From positions 1 to 58,521 of the forward strand of contig NZ_JAFBEI010000007.1 of assembly GCF_016908655.1 (NCBI RefSeq): 58,521 nucleotides of DNA. Direction: 5' to 3'. A program made the position numbers and the translations under genes. This DNA is from Streptococcus saliviloxodontae. GTDB lineage: Bacteria > Bacillota > Bacilli > Lactobacillales > Streptococcaceae. Of the stretch, positions 16,788 to 25,847 are shown one piece after another (position 1 is the stretch's first letter; each line of letters opens with the position of its first letter). The notes under the pieces are model-generated. The model saw only the letters and a list, made by a program, of their open reading frames with translations. It ran no database searches and was not told where the DNA came from.

Positions 16788-17765
16788 ATTCGTAAATATT
16801 ACTATATAAGTTCGATTTTATCGATAATCATTCTAATGTTTTTTTCTCTCCTCATTGGCTCAAGTAGTCTAAAATTAGGAGTGCTTATAGATGGGCTCAT
16901 GCTTAAGGAGTCCTCAGCTAGTCAGTTGGTGTATCAGTTGCGTCTTCCACGCTTGCTATTAACCTTGTTGACAGGATTTGCAGTCTCTGTTTCAGGATTT
17001 TTGATGCAGAAGGTTTCACAAAACAATCTAGCATCACCATCCATGCTGGGCTTGGTTGACGGTGCTGTTTTGGGCTTGGTTCTTGCTAAATTTCTAGGCA
17101 TTTCGTCTAGTTTGCTTTTAGCTGTTTTCTCGATAGGATTTTCTCTATTGAGTCTAGCGGTAGTTTATGGCATCGCAGCCTTAGTGCCTGGTGGTTTTTT
17201 AAAAACGCGTCTGGTACTGATTGGGATTGTTGTTGGAAATGTGATTGGTTCTTTGGCTAATTTATTTGCCTATCAGATGAGTTTTTTTCAAGAAGTTAGT
17301 CTCTATTTTGTCGGTAGTGTAACAGATGCGACTTGGTTAGATGTTTGGCTAATGCTTGGAACCTGTCTATTAGTGGTGCCATTTTTGGTTTATCTCTTGC
17401 CTCAGTTGGAGGGATTTTACTTAGAAGAAGAGGTCTTAAAAGGTCTGGGGATGCCAGTGTATCGCTTGAAAATCATTGCTTTCTTGCTAGCGACTTGCTT
17501 GAGTGCTGTAGCGGTGTCCCTTGTTGGAAAGCTGGGCTTTGTTGGCTTGATTGTCCCAAATTTGGTAGGTCTGTTGAAAATCAAAGGTGTTGTTTCTCAA
17601 TTTATGATGACCAGTCTCTTTGGTGTTATTCTGCTCTTAGTAGCAGATATCTTGGCTAAATTGATTCGTTACCCTTATGAGACCCCAATATCATTTGTGA
17701 TTAGCTTACTTGGTCTCCCATTTTTCTTTTGGCTACTAAAACGAAATGGAGGAAGACATGTCTAA
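16788..17765 (+). CDS. FecCD-family iron ABC transporter permease (likely ATT start)
   Basis: A BtuC/FecCD permease with about 9-10 membrane helices and the family motifs RLPRLLLTLLTGFAVSVSG and an ETPISFVISLLGLPFFFWLL end. The first ATG (16836) would drop most of helix 1 and has no ribosome site. AAAGGAG at 16773-16779 is ideally placed for an ATT codon at 16788, giving 325 residues starting (M)RKYYYISSIL and restoring the first helix and normal family length. The start is therefore probably the rare codon ATT, unless it is a sequence error or point mutation. It overlaps the next permease gene. Confidence 0.8.
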   Translation: MRKYYYISSILSIIILMFFSLLIGSSSLKLGVLIDGLMLKESSASQLVYQLRLPRLLLTLLTGFAVSVSGFLMQKVSQNNLASPSMLGLVDGAVLGLVLAKFLGISSSLLLAVFSIGFSLLSLAVVYGIAALVPGGFLKTRLVLIGIVVGNVIGSLANLFAYQMSFFQEVSLYFVGSVTDATWLDVWLMLGTCLLVVPFLVYLLPQLEGFYLEEEVLKGLGMPVYRLKIIAFLLATCLSAVAVSLVGKLGFVGLIVPNLVGLLKIKGVVSQFMMTSLFGVILLLVADILAKLIRYPYETPISFVISLLGLPFFFWLLKRNGGRHV

Positions 17766-18759
17766 AAAATCAGAATTTCTCTATCCTTTTGTACTGGTTG
17801 TTACCTATTTTTGCCTGTCCCTTTTTCTAAAAGTTAGCATCAAGGATCGTCACTTATCTTTGGATTTCTTTTTTGATCTTTTGGCAGGTCAATCATCGGC
17901 GCTTTTTATTTTCAATCAGCTGCGCCTACCAGCCATACTAGCCAGTTGTGCAGTGGCTATCTTATTGGTTATAGCGACGTTGATCTTGCAGGCCATTTCA
18001 AAGAATGACTTAGCAGATCCCAGTGCCTTAGGCTTTTCAACAATTGCCATGACTGTGTTAGCCCTGTCCTATCTCTATATTCCCTTTTTTAGAGGCATGC
18101 CCTATTGGGGGATTGTGAGTCTATCGGGCTTGAGCGTTTTGCTCTTTTCTTTGATGATGTATCGTTTTGCCATGACTGGTACTAGTGAGTTAGATGGTAA
18201 TCTGTTGTTATTGCTAGGAATTGGCGTTAATGCTTTTTTTCAGATGATTTTGACCTACCTGAAAACCTACTCTGGTGAGGCTAAGGATATTATTGCTCTA
18301 TTGATGAGAGGAAATTTTGATCAATTGTCATTATCCCTAAGCGTCTGGATTCTTCTCTTGTCCATTTTAGCCTTGCTAGTATTCTTAGGTCTTTTAAGGC
18401 CCTTTAGGCTATTGCAACAGGATCGTGAGTTGGCGCAGAGCCTGGGCTTATCATTGAAGGTTTATCATGTCGTTTTCTTCGGATTGATGTCGCTGTGCAT
18501 TGCTCTGAGTTTGATTTTGGGAGCTAATTTTCCCTTTGTTGCTTTTACAGCTATTCATGTCTTTCGACCTTATTATGCGAGACAGTTTGGGGTGCACTTG
18601 TTGACGAGTATTCTTTTTATGGCGGCCAGTGTTTTGATGAGTGATGTTCTAGCCCATCAACTCTTTGAGACAATTCTGCCAACTAATCTTTTCCTATCAC
18701 TATTTGGTGGCTTGGGATTCTTAGTCGTTTTATTACAAAGGAGGGGGAGACAATGGTAA
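17758..18759 (+). CDS. FecCD-family iron ABC transporter permease
   Basis: A 333-residue second permease subunit of the iron importer, with the family motif QLRLPAILASCAVAILLVIATLILQ and the coupling-helix region EEL-like LAQSLGLSLKVYHV. Roughly ten hydrophobic segments are visible. ATG 17758 is preceded by GGAGGAA; an earlier in-frame start at 17746 falls in that site. It overlaps the first permease by 8 bp and the ATPase by 7 bp, so all three are translationally linked. Confidence 0.87.
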   Translation: MSKKSEFLYPFVLVVTYFCLSLFLKVSIKDRHLSLDFFFDLLAGQSSALFIFNQLRLPAILASCAVAILLVIATLILQAISKNDLADPSALGFSTIAMTVLALSYLYIPFFRGMPYWGIVSLSGLSVLLFSLMMYRFAMTGTSELDGNLLLLLGIGVNAFFQMILTYLKTYSGEAKDIIALLMRGNFDQLSLSLSVWILLLSILALLVFLGLLRPFRLLQQDRELAQSLGLSLKVYHVVFFGLMSLCIALSLILGANFPFVAFTAIHVFRPYYARQFGVHLLTSILFMAASVLMSDVLAHQLFETILPTNLFLSLFGGLGFLVVLLQRRGRQW

Positions 18760-19553
18760 TAACGGTTTCAAATCTTGATTTGTCCTATGGGACAAGAAAG
18801 GTATTAGATCAAATTTCCTTGAGGTTAGAAGAAGGGCAGTTTATCTCTCTTATCGGGCCTAACGGCTGTGGCAAATCCAGTCTACTTAAGGCTATGTTGG
18901 GCATCATTCCTGTGAAAAAAGGTCAGACCTTTTTAGATGGTCAGGACCTCAAAAGCCTCAAGTCTAAAGAGAGGACAAAGCGCATCGCTTTTCTTCCTCA
19001 GTCGCCCAAGGTGATCGAAGATATATCCGTTGTAGATTTTGTATCGCTGGGGCGTTATCATAGTAAGAAACTTTTTCTACCACTTAGTCAGACTGATAAA
19101 GACTTGGTGGCAAAAGCCTTGGACTGGGTTGGCTTGTCAGACTTTGCGGACCAGTCAGTTTTATCATTGAGTGGCGGTCAGCTTCAACGTGCTTTTTTGG
19201 CGATGGTCTTAGCACAGGATACCGATTATATTTTCTTAGACGAGCCGACCTCTTATCTTGACGTTAATCATCAAATTGAGTTCATTGAACTCTTGAAAAA
19301 ATTGCAAGTTGAGCAAGGGAAGACGATCGTTATTGTTTTGCACGAACTACCACTGGTATCAAAATATTCTGATCAGGTCGTGGCACTTCATCAAGGGAAA
19401 GTCTATCAGACGGGTAAGCCCTCAGAAGTCTTTACAGATCAGATGCTGCTGGATGTTTTTTCAATCTGTGCAACAATCTGCCCTATCCGTGATAGTCAGC
19501 AAGTCATGTGTTACGATTTTAGAAAAACGGATCAATGGGATAGAATTACCTAA
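18753..19553 (+). CDS. Iron ABC transporter ATP-binding protein (FecE/FhuC type)
   Basis: A 266-residue ATPase with Walker A GPNGCGKSS, signature LSLSGGQLQRAF, Walker B DYIFLDEPTSYLD and the H-loop VLHEL (His present). It powers uptake through the two FecCD permeases. It is the last gene of the unit and is followed by a strong terminator at 19590. An iron-responsive operator was not recognised with certainty. Confidence 0.9.
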   Translation: MVITVSNLDLSYGTRKVLDQISLRLEEGQFISLIGPNGCGKSSLLKAMLGIIPVKKGQTFLDGQDLKSLKSKERTKRIAFLPQSPKVIEDISVVDFVSLGRYHSKKLFLPLSQTDKDLVAKALDWVGLSDFADQSVLSLSGGQLQRAFLAMVLAQDTDYIFLDEPTSYLDVNHQIEFIELLKKLQVEQGKTIVIVLHELPLVSKYSDQVVALHQGKVYQTGKPSEVFTDQMLLDVFSICATICPIRDSQQVMCYDFRKTDQWDRIT

Positions 19554-19589
19554 CTCAGACAATCGTTTTCTTTAGGTTTGGGATAAGTA

Positions 19590-19627
19590 AGCAATCGCTA
19601 GTGTTTTTACTAGCGGTTGCTTTTTTG
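19590..19627 (+). terminator. Terminator after the iron importer operon
   Basis: GCAATCGCTAGT / ACTAGCGGTTGC hairpin (19591-19602 and 19609-19620) with a T6 tail. Confidence 0.9.
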
Positions 19628-19802
19628 GTATCTGTATTTTGGAGCGGGGTATATAGTTAATCTTGTCAATCTGCTTTTGGTATAAAGAAAATTTATAGCC
19701 GACCATAAAATATTAAGCTTATGCAAATAGAGTCGTTGATGATAAGATGAGATTATCGTCAGGATTAATATTTTGGAGTATGGATGATAGAAAGGGGAAA
19801 AG

Positions 19803-21461
19803 ATGACAATAAAAGCACAACGTGGAAATCAATTACGTACCAAAGGATGGAGACAGGAAGCCTTACTTCGTTTATTGGAAAATGTTTTAGAAAATGGTGA
19901 AGATCCAGATAATTTGGTGGTTTATGGGTCACTTGGAAAGGCAGCACGTGATTGGGGTTCTTACCGAGCAATAGTTGATAGTCTCAAAGTTCTAGAGGAA
20001 GATGAGACTTTGATTATTCAATCTGGTAAGCCTATCGGTATTGTAAAAACACATTCTAGCGCTCCTTTAGTCATTATGGCTAATGGAAATTTAGTCGGAA
20101 AGTGGGCAACCCCTGAACACTTTTATGAGCTTTACGAGAAAAATCTGATTGCATGGGGTGGATTAACAGCAGGAGATTGGCAATACATTGGTTCTCAGGG
20201 AGTTTTACAAGGAACTTACCAAATTTTTAAATCTATTGCTCAGCTTTACTATGATAACGATTTATCTAGTAAGTGGATTTTAACAGCTGGTATGGGAGGT
20301 ATGGGAGGATCTCAACCTTTAGCTGGTAAATTTGCTGGTGCGAGTATTCTTGTAGTAGATGTCAATGAGGAAAATATTGATAAAAGGCTATCGATTGGCT
20401 ATGTGGATAAAAAAACTGATAATTTAGATAAGGCACTCGATTGGATTGAAGAAGGTAAGAACTCTAAAAAGCCTATATCCGTTGCCTTAATTGGTAATGC
20501 CGCAACAGTGTATCAGCAGATTTTAGACAAGGGATTGGTACCAGATATTGTGAGTGATCAAACTGCAGCGCACGACTTGCTCTATGGGTATGTTCCAGAA
20601 GGATATAGTTTAGATAAGGTAAAAGAGGTGCGAACACAAAATCCTGCTCAACTTGAGCAAGATGCTGGTCAATCACTAGCGAAAGAAGTGCGCAGTATTT
20701 TAGCTTTTCAACAAAGAGGTTCTAAGGTTTTTGATAACGGTAATAACATCAGAACACAAGCGAGACGTTTTGGTGTTGAAAATGCATTTGACATTCCAAT
20801 TTTCACCGAAGCTTTTTTGAGACCTTTGTTTGAGCGTGCTATTGGACCATTTCGATGGATAGCTTTATCAGGAAACCCAGATGATATTACAATCATTGAC
20901 GATTATATCTTGGAGCATTTTGCTGATAATTCGATAATTTCAGAGTGGATTTCATTAGCAAAAACACAAGTTCCTTTTCAGGGACTACCAGCTAGAATTG
21001 GTTGGTTAGGTCATGAGGAGAGAACTGCCTTAGCTTTAGCTGTCAATGACTTAGTGGCAAAAGGAATTATTTCGGCGCCTGTAGCCTTCACTCGAGATCA
21101 TTTAGATGCTGGGGCGATGGCACATCCTAATATCATGACAGAATCTCTCAAAGATGGCTCAGATGCTATTGCTGACTGGCCTTTGCTTAATGCTTTGTTA
21201 GCAACTTCTTCTAAAGCAGATCTTGTTGCTATTCACTCTGGTGGTGGAGGTTACGCGGGCTTTATGCAGAGCGCAGGATTAACTATTGTAGCCGATGGTA
21301 GTGCAGAAGCAGCAGAGCGATTATCTCTATCTTTGACCAATGATACTAGTCTAGGTGTGTTGAGGTATGCAGATGCAGGTTATGAGGATTCTTTGGATGA
21401 AGTTGAGAAAAAAGGAATTAGAAGAATTAATACTAATGACTTTGGGGAAGTAGGATATTAG
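19803..21461 (+). CDS. Urocanate hydratase family protein, probably (S-methyl)thiourocanate hydratase
   Basis: A 552-residue member of the NAD-dependent urocanase family. NAD-site sequences (TAGMGGMGGSQPLAGKFAGA; QTAAHDLLYGY; FDNGNNIR) are conserved. Substrate-side motifs differ from histidine-pathway HutU as I know it: PARICW is PARIGW (Gly400), RDHLDSGSVxSPNRETE is RDHLDAGAMAHPNIMTE (from Arg431), and the HHGGG loop is HSGGG (His478-Ser479). The Arg in PNRETE is lost. This suggests a hydratase for a modified urocanate. It is the first gene of the operon with DUF917 and a MIO-less lyase; AAAGGGGAAAAG precedes the ATG. Plain HutU activity is not excluded. Confidence 0.75.
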   Translation: MTIKAQRGNQLRTKGWRQEALLRLLENVLENGEDPDNLVVYGSLGKAARDWGSYRAIVDSLKVLEEDETLIIQSGKPIGIVKTHSSAPLVIMANGNLVGKWATPEHFYELYEKNLIAWGGLTAGDWQYIGSQGVLQGTYQIFKSIAQLYYDNDLSSKWILTAGMGGMGGSQPLAGKFAGASILVVDVNEENIDKRLSIGYVDKKTDNLDKALDWIEEGKNSKKPISVALIGNAATVYQQILDKGLVPDIVSDQTAAHDLLYGYVPEGYSLDKVKEVRTQNPAQLEQDAGQSLAKEVRSILAFQQRGSKVFDNGNNIRTQARRFGVENAFDIPIFTEAFLRPLFERAIGPFRWIALSGNPDDITIIDDYILEHFADNSIISEWISLAKTQVPFQGLPARIGWLGHEERTALALAVNDLVAKGIISAPVAFTRDHLDAGAMAHPNIMTESLKDGSDAIADWPLLNALLATSSKADLVAIHSGGGGYAGFMQSAGLTIVADGSAEAAERLSLSLTNDTSLGVLRYADAGYEDSLDEVEKKGIRRINTNDFGEVGY

Positions 21462-21538
21462 GAAAGTCTGTTGCCTTGATAAATAAAACATTTTAGTCAA
21501 TGTTTTGAATACTAAATATAAAATGGAAAGGGTTTTAA

Positions 21539-22645
21539 ATGACAATTCGCTATTTAACAAAAGAAGATGTTTTGGCTGCTTGTTTGGGAGGTTCTGTCTA
21601 TGCTAGTGGAGGTGGCGGCTTCTATGAACATGGTTTAGAGATGGGAACTGCTGCGGTAACTTTATCACCTGTTAAGTTGATTAGTATTGATGAACTGGAT
21701 GAAGATGATCTAATTATTACACAGACAGCAATAGGTGCGCCTGGAGGAACAACTGATTGGCAAATGTTAGGAAAAGACTACATTAGGGCAGTTGAATTGC
21801 TTATCGAAAAACATCCTAATCCTGAGAAAATTAAAGGCATTATGACACCACAAAATGGAAAATCAAGTTCTACAAATGGATGGTTAGCAGCTGCTGCTTT
21901 AGGATTGGCTGTTGTAGATGCTACAGGAGATATCAGAGCTCATCCTACTGGAAAAATGGGTAATATGGGAGTTGCTAATGACCTTTCTTATCAGACTATC
22001 CAAGCTGTCTCTGGTGGACGTTGGGAAACAGGGCGACACATTGAATTGGTGGTTGAAGGAACAGCAGCCTATACTTCTAAGATATTAAGAATTGCTTCGG
22101 ATTTATCTGGTGGCTTTATAGCAGCAGCTCGTCATCCGTTAACAGCAAAGTATATTAAAGAAAACGCTGTGTTGGGTGGTTTGTCACGAGCCATTAATTT
22201 GGGATATACCATACTAAAGAATAACACTGAGGGGGCAGCAACTGTAGTTGATGCCATAATAGCATCAACACAAGGAGAGATTCTTGGTAAAGGTAAGGTA
22301 GTGGAAAAAGAAATTGTTTATACGGATGAAGCGTTTGATATTGGAAAAATCGTCGTTGATACAGGAACAGATTTTCTTTACATTCATGTTCAAAATGAGT
22401 ATATGGCCGTTGAAAATGACAAAGGAGAGCGATTATCAACTTATCCAGACGTCATTACTCTGTTTAGATCTGAGGATGCTCATGCCCTTAGTAATAATGA
22501 AGTTGAGGTTGGACAGGAAGTCACATTGACTAAGATAGATAAACATCATTTTCCACTTAGTTCGGGTGTAACAGATCCGACTGTTTATCCAGAAGTTGAA
22601 GATTCTCTTGGAATAGAGCTTTATCGTTATAGTTTTGGAAAGTAG
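21539..22645 (+). CDS. DUF917 protein, candidate (S-methyl) thiohydantoin desulfurase
   Basis: A 368-residue DUF917 protein with the characteristic N-terminus LGGSVYASGGGGFYEHGLEMG and the segment GAPGGTTDW. My recollection, not checked here, is that Pfam has renamed this family S-Me-THD after an S-methyl thiohydantoin desulfurase. That reaction removes the sulfur (as methanethiol) from the product of S-methyl-thiourocanate hydratase. Its place between a urocanase-like and a lyase-like gene, with no hutI or hutG, fits such a third step. It starts 77 bp after the hydratase gene (GAAAGGG site) and ends 6 bp before the lyase gene. The exact substrate is inferred from context. Confidence 0.7.
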   Translation: MTIRYLTKEDVLAACLGGSVYASGGGGFYEHGLEMGTAAVTLSPVKLISIDELDEDDLIITQTAIGAPGGTTDWQMLGKDYIRAVELLIEKHPNPEKIKGIMTPQNGKSSSTNGWLAAAALGLAVVDATGDIRAHPTGKMGNMGVANDLSYQTIQAVSGGRWETGRHIELVVEGTAAYTSKILRIASDLSGGFIAAARHPLTAKYIKENAVLGGLSRAINLGYTILKNNTEGAATVVDAIIASTQGEILGKGKVVEKEIVYTDEAFDIGKIVVDTGTDFLYIHVQNEYMAVENDKGERLSTYPDVITLFRSEDAHALSNNEVEVGQEVTLTKIDKHHFPLSSGVTDPTVYPEVEDSLGIELYRYSFGK

Positions 22646-22651
22646 TAGCAG

Positions 22652-24154
22652 ATGGAATTAACAGGATATGAACTTAGCATTGAAGATGTCCAACGTGTTG
22701 TCAAGGGAGAGATTGTTAGCATTTCCCAGGACTCTTTTGAACGAATGACTACAGCTCGTCAAGTTGTTCTAGAGGCTTTAACAGGAGATCAAGCGATTTA
22801 TGGGTTAAACACTGGAGTTGGAAAAAACAAGGATCGTCGTATTCCGATAAATGATATTGATCATTTTAATCGTCAGTTAATATATGCTCATTGTGTGGGT
22901 ATCGAACCAGAATTGACCATTGAAGAAGTAAGAGCTACCATGCTGATTCATTTAAACAATATGGTTAAAGGCTATTCTGGAGTTCAGGTAGCGATTGCTG
23001 AGCGTCTAGTTGATTTTTTAAATTTGGGGATTACCCCTGTTGTCAATGGAAAAGGCTCAATAGGAGAAGGAGATATTGGCATACTATCCTATATTGGATT
23101 GGCTTTATTAGGTGAGGGGTTAGTAGATTATCAAGGGAAACGCTACACTGCCAAAGAAGTCTTTGAAAGCTTGGGATTAAAACCGATTCATTTTGGAGCT
23201 AAAGATGGTCTTTCTGTCATTAGTTCAAATGCTGCATCCTTTGCAAGGTTGGCATTGCTTGTTCCAAAACTTGAGCGAATTCTAAAGTGGTATGATCTGG
23301 CTTACGGGATGTCACTAGAAGCTTTAGATGGAAACACGACTCCCTTAGATGATAGTGTTGTTAGAAATAAAGCTTTATCGGGACATCAATGCAGTTACAG
23401 ACATGTCAAGTGTGTGCTTGAGGGGAGTTACCTTTTTGAGAAAAACAGTTCAGGGGTTCAAGACCCTCTGAGTTTTCGAAATGTCACCCTAATTCATGGT
23501 GCAGCTTATGATAGTCTATCTTATGTTAAAAAGCAGCTCTATGATGAATGGGAATCTTCAGATGACAATCCTATGGTGGATATCACGACGGGGCGTATTC
23601 TGTCAACACCTCATTTTGAAACATTAAATGTTACTCTGGCTATTGAGATGTTAAATGTTGCCTTGAGTCATGTATCAAACGCTTCTGTTCAACGTATGAT
23701 TAAATTGGGAAATCCAGATTTTACAGGTCTATCACGCTTTCTTACTGCTGATGATAGCCAGTTTTTTGGATTGCAAGCCTTGCAAAAAACAGCTATGACT
23801 TTAGATGTAGAGATCCATCATGCCTGTCAAATTTTATCGAATGTCTCCTACCCTCTAGCAGGAGAAATGGAGGATAGACAAACTAACCTCCCCCTCATTA
23901 TTCAGGAGTTGGAGGTTATTACAGAAAAATTGTATGATTTATTGACGATAGAATTACTCTATGCGACTCAAGCGATTGCTCTTCGTTTTCCAACCGAACC
24001 TCCTTTAGGTAAATTAACGCGTAAGGTATTTCATTTAATTTTCGATCAGTATGGAACGTTAGAAGACCAGCATCAGCTTTATGCTGTTTTAGGAGGTATA
24101 TCAAGGAAGATTAGTCAAATGTGTATTCATAGTCTTTTTGATAAAGAAAAATAA
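22652..24154 (+). CDS. Aromatic amino acid lyase family protein lacking the MIO triad (ergothionase-like)
   Basis: A 500-residue member of the histidine/phenylalanine ammonia-lyase superfamily. Family landmarks are present: IYGLNTGVGKN (active-site Tyr), VQDPLSFR and SSDDNPMV. The region that normally reads GSVGASGDLAPLAH is GSIGEGDIGILSYI (Gly135-Ile147): the Ala-Ser-Gly that cyclises to the MIO cofactor is absent and one residue shorter. Ammonia elimination from histidine normally needs MIO. Elimination of trimethylamine from a betaine does not, and ergothionase of Treponema denticola is, as I recall, a MIO-less member of this family. I infer ergothioneine-type lyase activity. Annotation pipelines will probably call it HutH. 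Confidence 0.75.
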   Translation: MELTGYELSIEDVQRVVKGEIVSISQDSFERMTTARQVVLEALTGDQAIYGLNTGVGKNKDRRIPINDIDHFNRQLIYAHCVGIEPELTIEEVRATMLIHLNNMVKGYSGVQVAIAERLVDFLNLGITPVVNGKGSIGEGDIGILSYIGLALLGEGLVDYQGKRYTAKEVFESLGLKPIHFGAKDGLSVISSNAASFARLALLVPKLERILKWYDLAYGMSLEALDGNTTPLDDSVVRNKALSGHQCSYRHVKCVLEGSYLFEKNSSGVQDPLSFRNVTLIHGAAYDSLSYVKKQLYDEWESSDDNPMVDITTGRILSTPHFETLNVTLAIEMLNVALSHVSNASVQRMIKLGNPDFTGLSRFLTADDSQFFGLQALQKTAMTLDVEIHHACQILSNVSYPLAGEMEDRQTNLPLIIQELEVITEKLYDLLTIELLYATQAIALRFPTEPPLGKLTRKVFHLIFDQYGTLEDQHQLYAVLGGISRKISQMCIHSLFDKEK

Positions 24155-24246
24155 GGGTAATAGTCGTTATTCAGAAGATGGCTCATCTATCAGTTGATTA
24201 GTCATCTTGTTATCCCCAACCATTGGAAGATTAGGAGAAGAGGTAT

Positions 24247-24882
24247 ATGATTAAAGAAATTGTTCAGTATTTTGCCGAAAATAGTAACACTTACTGGTTC
24301 TATCTTTGGCAACACATCAGTTTGAGTTTGTCTGCACTATTTTTTGCCTTATTAATTGGATTACCGCTTGGTTATATGTGTTATCGTCATTCACTTTTGA
24401 AGCAATTAGCTCTCTTGTTATCACAGGGATTACGTGTTATTCCTAGTTTAGGTGTACTTTTTTTCTTTATTCCTTTGATCGGTGTAGGGACTTGGCCAGC
24501 ACTGATTGCATTAGTTTTTTTAGCTGTTCCTCCAATCTTATTAAATACTATTTTAGGTTTTTCAGAGATTCCTAAAGATTTGATAGAGACAGGAATTGGT
24601 CTAGGGATGACAAATAAAGAACTTTTAAAAAATGTGATGTTCCCTCTGGCAATTCCTTATATTCTTACTGGTACTAAGCTTGCTTTGGTTGAAATTATAG
24701 CTAGTGCAACATTGGCGACCTATATTGGTGGAGGTGGTCTTGGAACATTAATTTTTACAGGGCTAGGTCTTTACCGTTATGACTTGTTAGTGATTGGTGG
24801 CGGTTCTGTTGCCTTGTTATCTTTTTTATGTATGCTTGTTTTTGATTTAGGGATTAGTGGGGTTAACTATTATGAAAAATAA
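24247..24882 (+). CDS. Betaine-type (QAT) ABC transporter permease 1
   Basis: A 211-residue inner-membrane permease of the OpuCB/ProW type with five to six hydrophobic segments. The EAA-like coupling motif is in ETGIGLGMTNKELLKNVMFPLAIPYI, and ATYIGGGGLGTLI follows. AGGAGAAGAGG precedes the ATG. It starts 92 bp after the lyase gene and overlaps the binding-protein gene by 11 bp. QAT systems import quaternary ammonium compounds; here the catabolic neighbours point to a trimethylated histidine derivative. Confidence 0.85.
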   Translation: MIKEIVQYFAENSNTYWFYLWQHISLSLSALFFALLIGLPLGYMCYRHSLLKQLALLLSQGLRVIPSLGVLFFFIPLIGVGTWPALIALVFLAVPPILLNTILGFSEIPKDLIETGIGLGMTNKELLKNVMFPLAIPYILTGTKLALVEIIASATLATYIGGGGLGTLIFTGLGLYRYDLLVIGGGSVALLSFLCMLVFDLGISGVNYYEK

Positions 24883-25789
24883 AAAGCTTACTTTAGCTAT
24901 CTTGTTAGGGATTGTTGCTATTTTAGTGGTTGGTTTCCTTTGGTATGGAAACCATAAAACAGCATCAGTAAAGACTCAGTCTTCGAAAACGATCCGTATA
25001 GGCTCAAAAGATTTTACTGAGAATCTAGTTGTTTCAGAGGTATATGCTCTTGCTCTAGAAGATAAAGGATATACTGTTAAACGCATCTCGAATATTTCTA
25101 GTTCTTTGATTCATCAAGCTATTGTTAATGATGACATTGATCTCTATCCTGAATACACAGGTACTGGTCTACTTTCGGTCTTAGGAGAGAGGATGCAGAC
25201 AGATCCTAAGAAGGTTTACGAAACAGTGAAGAAGGACTATCAGAAAAAATTTAATCTGACTTGGTTAGACTATGCAGAAGCCAACGATAGTCAAGGCTTG
25301 GTGATTCGTACAGAGGTAGCCAAAAACTTGGGGATTGCGACGATATCAGATTTACAAGCCAATGCCTCTGCCTTACGCTTTGCTTCTCAGGGAGAGTTTG
25401 ACCAGCGTGAAGATGGGTTGTCAGGTCTAGAAGCTACCTACGGAGCTTTTAATTGGAAGTCTTCTGCAGTTTATGATAATAGTCTCAAATACACAGTGCT
25501 AGAAAATAATGAGGCGGATGTAACACCAGCCTATACGACTGAAGGACAGTTGGTGAATACAGATAACTATACCTTGCTAAAAGATGATAAACAATTTTGG
25601 CCTCCTTATAATTTAGCTCCGATAGTCAGAGATGACTTACTAAAGCGCTATCCAGATATCAAGGCTATTCTTAATAAGGTAACAGCTAGTTTGACAACTG
25701 AGGTAGTTACTAAACTTAATGCTAAAGTTGATGTTGATGGTGAAGATTACACAGCAGTTGCGAAGTCCTATTATGACAGTATTAAATAG
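24872..25789 (+). CDS. Betaine-type (QAT) ABC transporter substrate-binding protein
   Basis: A 305-residue OpuAC-family binding protein. After a hydrophobic N-terminus (about 6-24) comes IRIGSKDFTENLVVSEVYALAL and DLYPEYTGTGLL, typical of choline/betaine binders that cage a trimethylammonium group with aromatic side chains. No lipobox cysteine is present, so it is likely held by a signal anchor. ATG 24872 overlaps the permease end. By analogy with the ergothioneine importer reported in pneumococcus (EgtU, an OpuC relative), ergothioneine is a reasonable ligand; betaine, choline or carnitine are alternatives. Confidence 0.82.
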   Translation: MKNKKLTLAILLGIVAILVVGFLWYGNHKTASVKTQSSKTIRIGSKDFTENLVVSEVYALALEDKGYTVKRISNISSSLIHQAIVNDDIDLYPEYTGTGLLSVLGERMQTDPKKVYETVKKDYQKKFNLTWLDYAEANDSQGLVIRTEVAKNLGIATISDLQANASALRFASQGEFDQREDGLSGLEATYGAFNWKSSAVYDNSLKYTVLENNEADVTPAYTTEGQLVNTDNYTLLKDDKQFWPPYNLAPIVRDDLLKRYPDIKAILNKVTASLTTEVVTKLNAKVDVDGEDYTAVAKSYYDSIK

Positions 25790-25847
25790 TATTTAAAATA
25801 GCAGATAAACGAAGTTATCTTTGAGTAATAGAAAAAAGGAAGACAAG

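Noticed and set aside
23048..23110. Sequencing frameshift as the cause of the missing MIO triad
   Set aside because: Family motifs continue in the same frame on both sides; a single-codon deletion plus substitutions explains the difference better than an error.
22652..24154. Straightforward HutH (histidine ammonia-lyase) annotation
   Set aside because: The MIO-forming Ala-Ser-Gly triad is missing, so the usual catalytic mechanism cannot operate.
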